NCBI GenBank assembly: GCA_963170055.1
Contig: CAUJGJ010000444.1
Coordinates: forward strand, 6,923,618-6,987,617
Source: Halisarca cf. caerulea
Taxonomy: Eukaryota; Porifera; Demospongiae; Chondrillida; Halisarcidae
Direction of reading: 5' to 3'
DNA: 64,000 nt
Notes under the pieces: model-generated
What the model saw: only the letters and a program-made list of their open reading frames with translations
Told to the model about the DNA's origin: nothing
Databases searched by the model: none
Shown here: piece after piece, positions 44,542-52,599 of the stretch
Layout: each line of letters opens with the position of its first letter
Numbering within the stretch: position 1 is the first letter of the stretch
Made by a program: the position numbers and the translations under genes

Positions 44542-45009
44542 CTAGTCCGCCTCCTCTACGGTAAGGCTCTCGTCCTGCTGTGCTCCTGGTGGCCAGTGTA
44601 CAAACTGGCAGGAGGCCGTACTGCACCCCGGATGAAAGCGGCAAACGGTGTAAGGCCTACGTTTCCCCTCCAGTAAGTCTTCCGGCACATGCTGGAAGGG
44701 ACAGTTGCCCTTTTTCTGTCGCCGACAATCCTTCTGGAAGTGGCACAGACGGACTTTGGTGGATGGATCTGTAGCAAGAAACAAAAGGAATCAAGATCGT
44801 ATTCACTCTTCCACCCCGCGGATCCTTCGATCGTTCAACAAGAAAGCCTTACCACTGGGTTTCTCGGCCTTCCTTTTCTTCTGAGGCCGCTGTGGTGGAG
44901 AGGCTGGCCTCTTGTCCGTTGTCGTCGGCGCTGAAGATGGTCTTGGCTGCGGAGGTGGGGGTCCTTGCACCACACAGTTCAAAAAGAAAACAGAGCCGTT
45001 GAAGTTCAT
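44542..45009 (-). CDS. Two-exon CCCH zinc-finger protein within element D
   Basis: Exon 1 (starting at 45009) reads MNFNGSVFFLNCVVQ, a Pro-rich stretch and a basic segment PQRPQKKRKAEKPS that looks like a nuclear localisation signal. It ends at GT AAGG. The intron ends in a good pyrimidine tract and CTACAG. Exon 2 (from about 44771) reads DPSTKVRLCHFQKDCRRQKK with GNCPFQHV, then TVCRFHPGCSTASCQFVHWP and a stop at 44542. This gives two CCCH fingers, C-x5-C-x7-C-x3-H and C-x5-C-x4-C-x3-H, in a protein of about 130 residues. CCCH fingers commonly bind RNA. It could be a transposon accessory protein or a captured host exon. Both frames are intact. Confidence 0.65.
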
Positions 45010-45125
45010 TTTCGCAAGGTAAGAATGACTGTGTGGAGATCTTAGGTCCTTAAAAAGATTATTTTTCTTAAAGGTGTTAATGAGCGTCGTAATTCTATTG
45101 GTCTAAAGTTATCCTAGATCCTATC

Positions 45126-45545
45126 CAGTCTTGGTTCCATGTATGTACATGTTGGCTGCCTGTGTGTACTTCAGTCTTGGTTCCATGTATGTACATGTTG
45201 GCTGCCTGTGTGTACTTCAGTCTTGGTTCCATGTATGTACATGTTGGCTGCCTGTGTGTACTTCAGTCTTGGTTCCATGTATGTACATGTTGGCTGCCTG
45301 TGTGTACTTCAGTCTTGGTTCCATGTATGTACATGTTGGCTGCCTGTGTGTACTTCAGTCTTGGTTCCATGTATGTACATGTTGGCTGCCTGTGTGTACT
45401 TTAGTCTTGGTTCCATGTATGTACATGTTGGCTGCCTGTGTGTACTTCAGTCTTGGTTCCATGTATGTACATGTTGGCTGCCTGTGTGTACTTCAGTCTT
45501 GGTTCCATGTATGTACATGTTGGCTGCCTGTGTGTACTTCAGTCC
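45126..45545. repeat. 46-bp minisatellite, 9 units
   Basis: Nine nearly identical units of 46 bp begin CAGTCTTGGTTCCATGTATG, from 45126 to 45539, followed by a decayed part unit. Because 46 is not a multiple of three, the frames that stay open across it cycle and are artefacts. Very low divergence implies recent amplification or ongoing slippage. It lies inside element D. Confidence 0.97.
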
Positions 45546-46165
45546 TGGTTGGTGTATTCATGTTGGTCTGATTCTGGTTGTTTTGATGTTTATCTCCATC
45601 GTACTTTTACTACATGTATGTTGATCTCATCTATGCAGGAATATTGAAATTTTAGGACCGCAGCATGCAGCTAGGAAAGACTGTGTGTATTATTTAACTC
45701 CTTGATATTTTAATTTAGAATGTATTATTGTATTTTTTTATTGTTTTGCATTGCATGCTGTCATATATATATACATGCCAAATATATATAATAATTTACA
45801 TCAATTTCACTTGATTATTAATAGATGTACATTATTATAAGACTCGTGATCAGTAATAAGTACAAACTATTGTAAAATATATAAACTTAATACGCACAAT
45901 GTCACAAATAGGAGTTCTTGGTTGCAATCTGAATACTTGTCCACTTCGTCAAGCTCAACATGTACCTGCAACAAAAAGGAGGGCATTATTATATCAAGCA
46001 TGACGTTGTATATAACAGGCTATAAATATACACCCATCTCTGTACCAGCTACTGAATGTAGCTGGTTCCAGGACACAGGACGAGGACCTGTGGGTGTGGC
46101 GTGCCCCATAAGTGTACTATGTACCAACAGCAGTACTTTGTACACTTTTACACTATGTGCTACTG
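45546..46165. other. AT-rich non-coding part of element D
   Basis: About 620 bases with TATATATA segments and no gene. It separates the two minisatellites of element D. Confidence 0.5.
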
Positions 46166-46373
46166 TACAGCTACATTACAGACAAAGAGGTGTACTATGT
46201 GCCACCGCAGCACTTTGTACAGCTACATTACAGACAAAGAGGTGTACTATGTGCCACCGCAGCACTTTGTACAGCTACATTACAGACAAAGAGGTGTACT
46301 ATGTGCCACCGCAGCACTTTGTACAGCTACATTACAGACAAAGAGGTGTACTATGTGCCACCGCAGCACTTTG
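46166..46373. repeat. 52-bp minisatellite, 4 units
   Basis: Four units of 52 bp begin TACAGCTACATTACAGACAA and are almost identical. A partial diverged unit precedes them (from about 46115). The period is not a multiple of three. It lies just downstream of the 834-codon gene, where its missing C-terminal sequence would be expected. Confidence 0.95.
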
Positions 46374-46439
46374 TACAATCATTACATGTGTATGAACATA
46401 ATACACTACAAAGAACACCTTGTACAGGTTTTATACATT

Positions 46440-46709
46440 TTAATGCAAGTTGCAGATAAGTTTCAGGCAAAGCTTCAAGTCATGAGTACTTTGTACTGTG
46501 GTAGAAGGCTCTGGTACATCTGTGTCAAGAAGTTCTTCTAGGTTGGCCTTATGCTTACACACAAGCTTGCGGAAGTACCGAGCAAACTTCTTGTGTTTGT
46601 GTAGTTCACTAGGGAACTTAATGGCACTACTCTTAACAGAAGTCCTGACCTTGTCAAATTCTACCAATTCGGCTGAATGACCTAAAAGCTTAGCTAATGA
46701 CTTGCACAC
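46440..46709 (-). CDS. Possible 3' exon of the 834-codon gene
   Basis: An 89-codon frame reads SLAKLLGHSAELVEFDKVRT, SVKSSAIKFPSELHKHKKFA, RYFRKLVCKHKANLEELLDT and ends shortly after. It overlaps the end of the 834-codon frame in a different frame. A GTGAGT donor directly after HELQ and an in-phase AAG acceptor before GTCAGG at about 46638 would join them through a 75-base intron, but the acceptor has a poor pyrimidine tract. The joined C-terminus would not resemble the HGPVQHELVCSRSVNTE block of the 31.7 kb relative. Confidence 0.35.
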   Translation of the reverse strand: MCKSLAKLLGHSAELVEFDKVRTSVKSSAIKFPSELHKHKKFARYFRKLVCKHKANLEELLDTDVPEPSTTVQSTHDLKLCLKLICNLH

Positions 46710-49198
46710 AGTAGATGTAAACTCACTTGGAGTTCATGAATAAGGAATGCACAGTTGTAATACTGCAAGCATTGTTTAGGTGTGCGGTTCACATCAAGAC
46801 TGTACAAAATTCTGCTGATTTGTACCAAACATTCGACATATATTCGAACAGGGGCAGTCTCAGCTGTCTTGGCTCTCTTACCAAACACATAAGCAATCTC
46901 AATGAGAGCCTCTCGTAGGTCTGAGCCATACAAATGTGCCTTTTTCCACACAGACTCTAGGTACATAGACACTTCTTTTTTCAAGTCGCTTACAGGGATA
47001 ACAGAAGGCAACTTCTTCAGTACACTACCCAAATACCCCTTTAGGTCATGCAGTGGCTCAAAAGAAAGAACCTCATAGTCTTGAAGGTTCAGGTCAGACA
47101 ATGAACTCTCAGGAGAGAACATCAACAGTGATGGTACTCTCTGAACACCACTCAGAATACCTTTCAGTGCATCAGTCCTTCCCTTCTTAGTTGTTGGGTA
47201 GTCCTTTACACCCCTTGCCTCTAGTTCACGTCTCAGGTCATCTGTGCTGAGATCATCATAAAATTTGAGCACACCTGCCCTCTTCCCAAACTTGCCCTTC
47301 AGTGCTACTTCTTGATTGCTCTCCAAGGAACGCTGCTTACAAGAGGTTGCATGGGCAAAATCTGCAAATCGGGAGGCAGAGCAAATACAACCAACACATG
47401 GATATGTACCTCCACATGATATGCCAGCTTCGAACTCAGCAGCCGGCTTGTCACCCTTGAAGTACTTCAGTATATCAAACACGTTCACTCCACCAGCTGC
47501 ACACAAAGGCTCCTCCAGCCCATCCAGCTCAGCCAGTCTTTCTGGGATGATGCAAGCCTGGTCAGCAAGTGAGGAGCTTCCATGGGCAATAAAGTGAATC
47601 TCCCCTTCTTCAACGTACTCTTGTACTCCTGGAGACTCAGACTCAGACAAAAAAAGTACAGGATTATAAACAACACCAACCATTACAGCAATGATTCCAT
47701 GTGAGGCCAAACTAGAATGATCATGCCAAACCCACAGAGAACGTCTTCTTTCATACTGAGCAAGAAGTACTCTCAGTTCTTCTGTGGATTTGGCACTTAC
47801 ATCAACACATGGCATTGCTTTGAAAATGGTTACCATGACACCCCGACTCATAGTAGCAATTTCACTATCAGTGTGCAATCGCATCATCTTTTGATGACTG
47901 TCAAGTAAACGCTTACGAATATCTGCCAGGGTAAATTTGCGGCTATGGGCCTCTATGATTTTTGTTTCACCTTTGACTCTTCTTTTAATTGCCACAGGAA
48001 CACATGGTATACCAGTTTGCAGCTCCCCATTTTCAACCATTGCTGCATCTATAGTTGACAAAGTTTTCTTGTTAGGAGGTGCAGGCATTGCAACATTGGT
48101 CCCATCAAACTTCCTCTTGGTAGATTTAGGTTTAGGCTGAATTTGCAAACCAGGAATAGCTGGATTTACCTCTAAAGCAAGAAGTTTCAATTTATGCCCT
48201 CTATCTGAACCATTGACACCAAATTCATCAGCTATGGCAGTGGCTTTGAATGAAAGAGAACTATCCCAATTCTTTAAGAAAGCAACAAGCTCATCAAATC
48301 TTGCACATTCGTGGGGTTTCACTGAATAACGCTTCTTCGTCTTTTCAGAAACTTTGGGCGGTATATAGCATTGTGATTTTCTGATAGAATCTATTTTGCT
48401 CAAACTAATGTCATTAACGTATGCCGCCTTCAAAGTGTTCTTTCGCAAAGATTCATTGCATTTTTGAGTAAACTGTTTTTGGGTATCTGCAATGGCATGA
48501 TTTACTTCAGCATCAGTATCTCTGAGGCCTAGCTCGTGGGGGTACCGGTTTGCTAAGTTTTCAAAGGCCTGCCCAGTTCTCTCTCGGCATAGACGGTTGA
48601 AGTCCTGAAACTCATTCTCAATGAAAGACTTAACAGAAGTTCGATCGTCTTTTTCAATCATGAACACAGGTTTCAATGGGAATGACTTCTGTTCCTTGCA
48701 AAACGCCCGTGCACAAGCTCGACAATTAGACAGAGAATGGGCAGCCCTTTCATTTACTGATAACTTATCCCAATTTTTGGAGGAAAAAGTGGTCAAGTAC
48801 TTAGAACGCAAGGTAGTATCAGTTCTAGGAATAAATTTTTGGGACCACGACTTCAAAAGCACTCCCACATGACGTTCAAACTTGGAAATTCGCCCTTGGC
48901 TCGAATCGAAATAATCTTCCCCCAAAGAAAATCGAGGGCCTTGGAATCGGAGTTTGAACTGGTCACTGAAACACGTTGACCCGGGAGATTGATTACCTGA
49001 CGTACCTGTTTGATTCTTTGTTTTCGGGGAGGTATCCGTCTTCTGTCCCTCGGTATTTGCCTTCTTTCCCGAATTTGAAGATTCACGATCCTCCCAGCTC
49101 TTCAAATAGGTTTCGTACACAAGAGTGCGGCAAAAGCCACAGTTGAAAAGAGTACCGACTTTCTCTGTGAAAGGCATGACTGCTTCAAATGACAACAA
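46694..49198 (-). CDS. 834-residue putative transposase of element D (SAP and Cys/His domains)
   Basis: A single open frame of 834 codons starts at 49198, about 730 bp inside the right end of element D. The N-terminus has CGFC (20-23), a low-complexity linker rich in Ser, Thr and Lys, then a Cys/His patch (CRACARAFC). The middle third holds HGSSSLADQ and WHDHS near 491-495, inside LWVWHDHSSLASHGIIAVMV. A Cys cluster follows (C at 595, CVGCIC 601-606, HATSC 616-620), then a SAP-type segment (650-682, LRRELEARGVKDYPTT) and EPLHDL near 714. SAP motifs bind AT-rich DNA. Similar uncharacterised proteins occur in cnidarians and sponges. I do not recognise a named transposase superfamily, and no DDE triad is obvious. 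Its candidacy rests on the terminal repeats and on the degraded relative at 29-32 kb. The last 10 residues read through a GTGAGT donor, so the true C-terminus may differ. Confidence 0.75.
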   Translation of the reverse strand: MLSFEAVMPFTEKVGTLFNCGFCRTLVYETYLKSWEDRESSNSGKKANTEGQKTDTSPKTKNQTGTSGNQSPGSTCFSDQFKLRFQGPRFSLGEDYFDSSQGRISKFERHVGVLLKSWSQKFIPRTDTTLRSKYLTTFSSKNWDKLSVNERAAHSLSNCRACARAFCKEQKSFPLKPVFMIEKDDRTSVKSFIENEFQDFNRLCRERTGQAFENLANRYPHELGLRDTDAEVNHAIADTQKQFTQKCNESLRKNTLKAAYVNDISLSKIDSIRKSQCYIPPKVSEKTKKRYSVKPHECARFDELVAFLKNWDSSLSFKATAIADEFGVNGSDRGHKLKLLALEVNPAIPGLQIQPKPKSTKRKFDGTNVAMPAPPNKKTLSTIDAAMVENGELQTGIPCVPVAIKRRVKGETKIIEAHSRKFTLADIRKRLLDSHQKMMRLHTDSEIATMSRGVMVTIFKAMPCVDVSAKSTEELRVLLAQYERRRSLWVWHDHSSLASHGIIAVMVGVVYNPVLFLSESESPGVQEYVEEGEIHFIAHGSSSLADQACIIPERLAELDGLEEPLCAAGGVNVFDILKYFKGDKPAAEFEAGISCGGTYPCVGCICSASRFADFAHATSCKQRSLESNQEVALKGKFGKRAGVLKFYDDLSTDDLRRELEARGVKDYPTTKKGRTDALKGILSGVQRVPSLLMFSPESSLSDLNLQDYEVLSFEPLHDLKGYLGSVLKKLPSVIPVSDLKKEVSMYLESVWKKAHLYGSDLREALIEIAYVFGKRAKTAETAPVRIYVECLVQISRILYSLDVNRTPKQCLQYYNCAFLIHELQVSLHLLCASH

Positions 49199-49934
49199 TC
49201 AAAAAGGCTTCACGTCTGTTTGTCAGTACAGCGACTGTTGACAATAAACAGCGATATAGGTATCACCATAGATCTATGGTATCACGTACGTATACGGAAA
49301 TGACTTCCCACTTGGATCGCAAGCCTTGTCTATGACGTCACATCCAGGTCACGCTCAAGTCATGTGAAAAATGGCCTCCCAAGGCTTTGTGGACATGTCC
49401 ATGCTGAAATGGTCGGGCGGCACTGACATAGCCCCGGAACGGCTGTGTTTTCTACTTTGTTTTAACATTTTTCGCATAATACAACTTTTCCATGTTGGGG
49501 ATTTCAATTCTCGCTAGTTTTCCAAAGTTACCAATCAAAAAGTGAGTCTAGATTGTGTTAACTGTACATTTTTGGTAACTTTCTTGAAAAGTGAGTGGAG
49601 TAATGAAATCCCCAACATGGAAGTTTTAGGTATAGTCATGAAGATTATATTAAAGCTTTTCTCTGGTGTATGGTGCATTTACTACGCTGCCGCCCGGCCA
49701 ATTTGTGCCGTTTTACAAGGTAACAAAAACGTGCCTGCCGATCGCTGCTAAAACGAGCAATGATTACAAATAAGGTATCAAATGAAAGCCAATATGTTGT
49801 TCCACAACCCTATATATGAATTGTAGGCATACGCATCGCCTGTAAGAGAAGAGAGAAAGAAAAACAAGGGTGAAAATATTTTTTTGGCGAAGCCATTAAA
49901 GTGCAAACGGACATGTTCCACATGCGCCTGGCAT

Positions 49935-50108
49935 ATAGCCATAGACGAGCCTCAGGACACCCAGGTATTGTTTGCCACTATTGAAGGCTCCAAAACTGAC
50001 CCATTTCGCTTTGCGGTCACCATTGCCATGGGAGTAACCTCAGATGTCTTTTGCCCCATTAAAGCAATGCTCCCCTACTTAGCACTACGTCAGGATCAAT
50101 TGCTGAAT
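49935..50108 (+). pseudogene. Tyrosine recombinase fragment
   Basis: The frame reads QVLFATIEGSKTDPFRFAVT then IAMGVTSDVFCPIKAMLPYL with ALRQ. The pattern SKTDPFRxGVxxxIGxT...CPVxAxLxYLxxR is typical of tyrosine recombinases of DIRS/Ngaro or Crypton-like elements in invertebrates. The catalytic Arg, His and Tyr motifs lie outside this short piece. It is cut at the left by element D, and on the right it passes in the same frame into a HADNC-family sequence, so the junction is an old insertion or fusion. Confidence 0.55.
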
Positions 50109-50780
50109 CCCATGCCAGGTCTAATGCCCAAATTTAATGACAGCAAGGTTCTCTTGCTACCAACAGTTTTGACCAAGGCAAAAGTGTACAGGGATTATGA
50201 AACTCTTTGTGGCAATACTCATGAGACACCTGTGGCCGAACAAAGTTCTACAATGTTTGGAGAGCTAAACTAGGCCATTTGTTGTAACCATGAAGCCTGC
50301 ATATGATCTTTGTTTCGACTGCCAGAAGCTAACTACTGCTCTCAGCAACTCGGAACATCTATCAGATGATGAAAGGCAGCCAGGTTGACCAACTACACTG
50401 ATCACCTGTCCTTGGCAAAGCAAGCAAGAGCAGAGTACAACCAGCCACATGTCATGAGGCCTACAACTCTTCAACTGTTGGGGAAGATGTACCAATGCAC
50501 TACTCGCATGATTTTGCACAGCAGGTGCACTTTCCCAACAACCCACTGCAACCAGGACCTGCCTACTTTTTGACTGCTCGGAAGTGTCAGATATTTGGTG
50601 TGGCATGCGAGCCACTTGGATGGCAAGTGAACTACCTCATTGATGAAGCAGATGTAGTTCATCACTTTTTTGAGGCAAGGGCTGAGAAGGGCAAAGAAGT
50701 GTACTTGCATGCAGACAACTGTGTCGGCCAGAACAAGAATAATGCCACCATGCAGTATTTGGCCTGGAGGGGGTCCTCAC
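50109..50780 (+). pseudogene. HADNC/DUF7869-family protein remnant
   Basis: Reads MPKFNDSKVLLLPTVLTKAK with VYRDYETLCGN. After stops it continues with a CxxC-like piece (CFDCQKL), then HYSHDFAQQVHFPNNPLQPG with PAYFLTARKCQIFGVACEPL, DEADVVHHFFEARAEKGKEV and LHADNCVGQNKNNATMQYLA. It aligns block for block with the copies at 21.4 kb and 27.2 kb. It is broken by several stops and ends right after QYLAWRG. Confidence 0.65.
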
Positions 50781-50809
50781 TGTTGTACCCAAGAGCCAGT
50801 AATCCAATA

Positions 50810-51245
50810 GATAGGCTACAAGTTGAGGATATGGAAGACTCAGTCAATGAAGATTCTCCAATGTCTTCACACCAACTCCAATACTGCTGCCACACAGTGT
50901 GTCTAGTGTGTCTGGTGACACTACCACTGATACAAGTGCAAGTGAGGATACCACAACAGATTCCCTGTTGAACAGCCAAGCAGGGGAACTTGCATATGTC
51001 CCTGGCCCCAGGACCACTTGCCATGCAGATTTGGGGCGAGAACACTTTTGAATACTTTGCCAAGCAGACAAGTCTGTGTGCTGTACAGAAGGGGACAGCC
51101 AACTGGGCGGACGTCACTGAGGAGGAGATGAAATCCCTTCTGGGAATCTACATGGCCATGGGAAACGTGCAATTACCATCACTGTAAGACTATTGAAGTG
51201 AAAATCCAATTGTCGGTACACCTGGTATTGTGCAAAATATGGCGC
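50810..51245 (+). pseudogene. piggyBac transposase N-terminal remnant, fourth copy
   Basis: A Ser/Thr/Asp-rich leader (SGDTTTDTSASEDTTTDSLL) precedes ENTFEYFAKQTSLCAVQKGT with ANWADVTEEEMKSLLGIYMA and MGNVQLPSL, a stop, then YSENPIVGTPGIVQNMAR in another frame. This is the piggyBac N-terminal domain (FxxxTNxY, EExxxxxGxxxxMGxxxLPxxxDYW, GTPGI). The sequence ends where the LINE begins. Confidence 0.75.
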
Positions 51246-51358
51246 GCAAAAAAGCGGGAGAAGCGGACGGAAGAAGATGAACGGGAGGCACTGATGTCAA
51301 AAGAATACAGCATGTCTAACAACTCTTCTTGAGTTGTGCACGGATGGTGTGAATAAAG

Positions 51359-52595
51359 ATGGCGTCACTTGCCTATGCTGCGTCAAGATGCTTAGTTTTA
51401 TTTGTTGTTGTTGTTATTCTGGATGGATTCGCCTATTCTAGTCTTGATTTGAACTCTTTGAAGATCTCTGAAGCTTTCGCGATCTCCTGCAAAGTGTGTT
51501 GCTCTAGCCACCTGTTATCTCACCTTGTAGATGCCCGACGTAGATCAAAGACATCGTTACTCTGGTCAAGATTTACGCTTGGACAAATCTGCTTTTTGCT
51601 GACATCGCTTTGTCATATTTCTACTTGCTACTCATTTGTTGTTTGTTCTGTTGTTACTAAAGTGTGGTGATGTGGAGCGAAATCCTGGACCGTGCTACAA
51701 ATTTCCATGTGGAGTCTGCTCAAACCCAGTCAAATCGAACCAGAAGGGTATTCAATGTGATCTTTGTGACCAGTGGTACCACATTAATTGCGAGCATATG
51801 CCCAATTCTATCTATGATAGCCTATCATCATCTGTTGACTCATGGTTTTGTTCTTCTTGTTCTCTTCCTAATTTGTCAGACAGTTTCTTCAATCCTAGCA
51901 ACTTGAACAATTCCATTCTAGACTTATCCTCACAGCTATCAAACTCGTACATCTCTACTAGCTCTGAGTCAATGGAGAGCTGTGATACTGTCTTTCCTGT
52001 TTCCAAATTTTGTGTCTTTCATGCTAATGTTAGAAGTTTGCTTCTCTCTATTGATGAGCTGAAAGTTGTTTGCTATGAGAAAAGTCCTGATGTTTTTGTT
52101 GTCTCTGAAACATGGCTTGATCCATCAGTAGGGGATGAAGTATCTATCCCTGGATATGCGGTTGTGCGTAGTGACCGAGACAGACATGGGGGTGGTCTGG
52201 CTGTGTATCTCAAATCATCCATTAAGTTTCAACCTGTTTCTTTTGTTGTTTCCCGTCACTCAGCTCTAGAGTCGATGTGGCTAGCACTATCTGGTTGCTC
52301 TCTACCTCCGTCAACCATTCTTGGTGCCTGCTATCGGCCTCCTTCTGCTCCCCGAGATTCAATCGATCAGTTTATTACTGAATGCCAAGTTGCATCAGCA
52401 CGTTTCAGTCATGCTATCATCTGTGGAGATATGAATATCAACTTACTTTCTAATTCCTCTTCATCTCTTGGCTTTTTGGATTCATTATCCATCATTGGTC
52501 TAAGACAAGTCATATCTGAACCTACTAGAGTAACCTGTTCTTCTGAATCACTGATTGATGTTTGCATAGTTGACAATGACTCCTCTGTTGTTTAA
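51359..52595 (+). pseudogene. LINE: signal-like leader, 2A motif, PHD finger and AP endonuclease
   Basis: The leader MASLAYAASRCLVLFVVVVI reads from 51359. One frameshift later a hydrophobic run leads to LLLLKCGDVERNPGP at about 51643-51684, a match to the 2A ribosome-skipping consensus D(V/I)ExNPGP. A PHD finger follows (CGVCSNPV, CDLCDQWYHINCEHM, WFCSSC). The endonuclease shows FHANVRSL, VVSETWLDPSVGDE (Glu), RHGGGLAVYLKS and ICGDMNINLL. Its final SDHLICF (catalytic His) appears after a frameshift near 52590. In related APE-type LINEs 2A separates the leader from the enzyme. Endonuclease nicks target DNA to prime reverse transcription. Confidence 0.85.
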
Positions 52596-52599
52596 CTCA

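Larger units (their letters stand above)
44303..49926 (-). mobile_element. Element D, candidate autonomous DNA transposon (5.6 kb)
   Basis: The left end CGCATGTGGAACATGTCC is the perfect reverse complement of the right end GGACATGTTCCACATGCG. CC lies on each flank (44301-44302 and 49927-49928). Subterminal blocks match element C on both sides, including the inverted pair around 49488-49626 (CTTTTCCATGTTGGGGATTT with AATCCCCAACATGGAAGTTT) and the CGGGCGGCA / TGCCGCCCG pair just outside it. It encodes two minus-strand genes: the 834-codon protein and a CCCH zinc-finger protein. It also holds two minisatellites. TGACGTCA occurs near both ends (44420 and 49333). It lies next to a tyrosine recombinase scrap on the right. 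The reading frames are nearly intact, unlike most neighbours, which suggests recent arrival. Confidence 0.8.

Noticed and set aside
45131..45647. 146- and 161-codon frames rich in MYMLAACVYF-type repeats
   Set aside because: They arise from a 46-bp tandem repeat whose period is not a multiple of three, so the frames just cycle.
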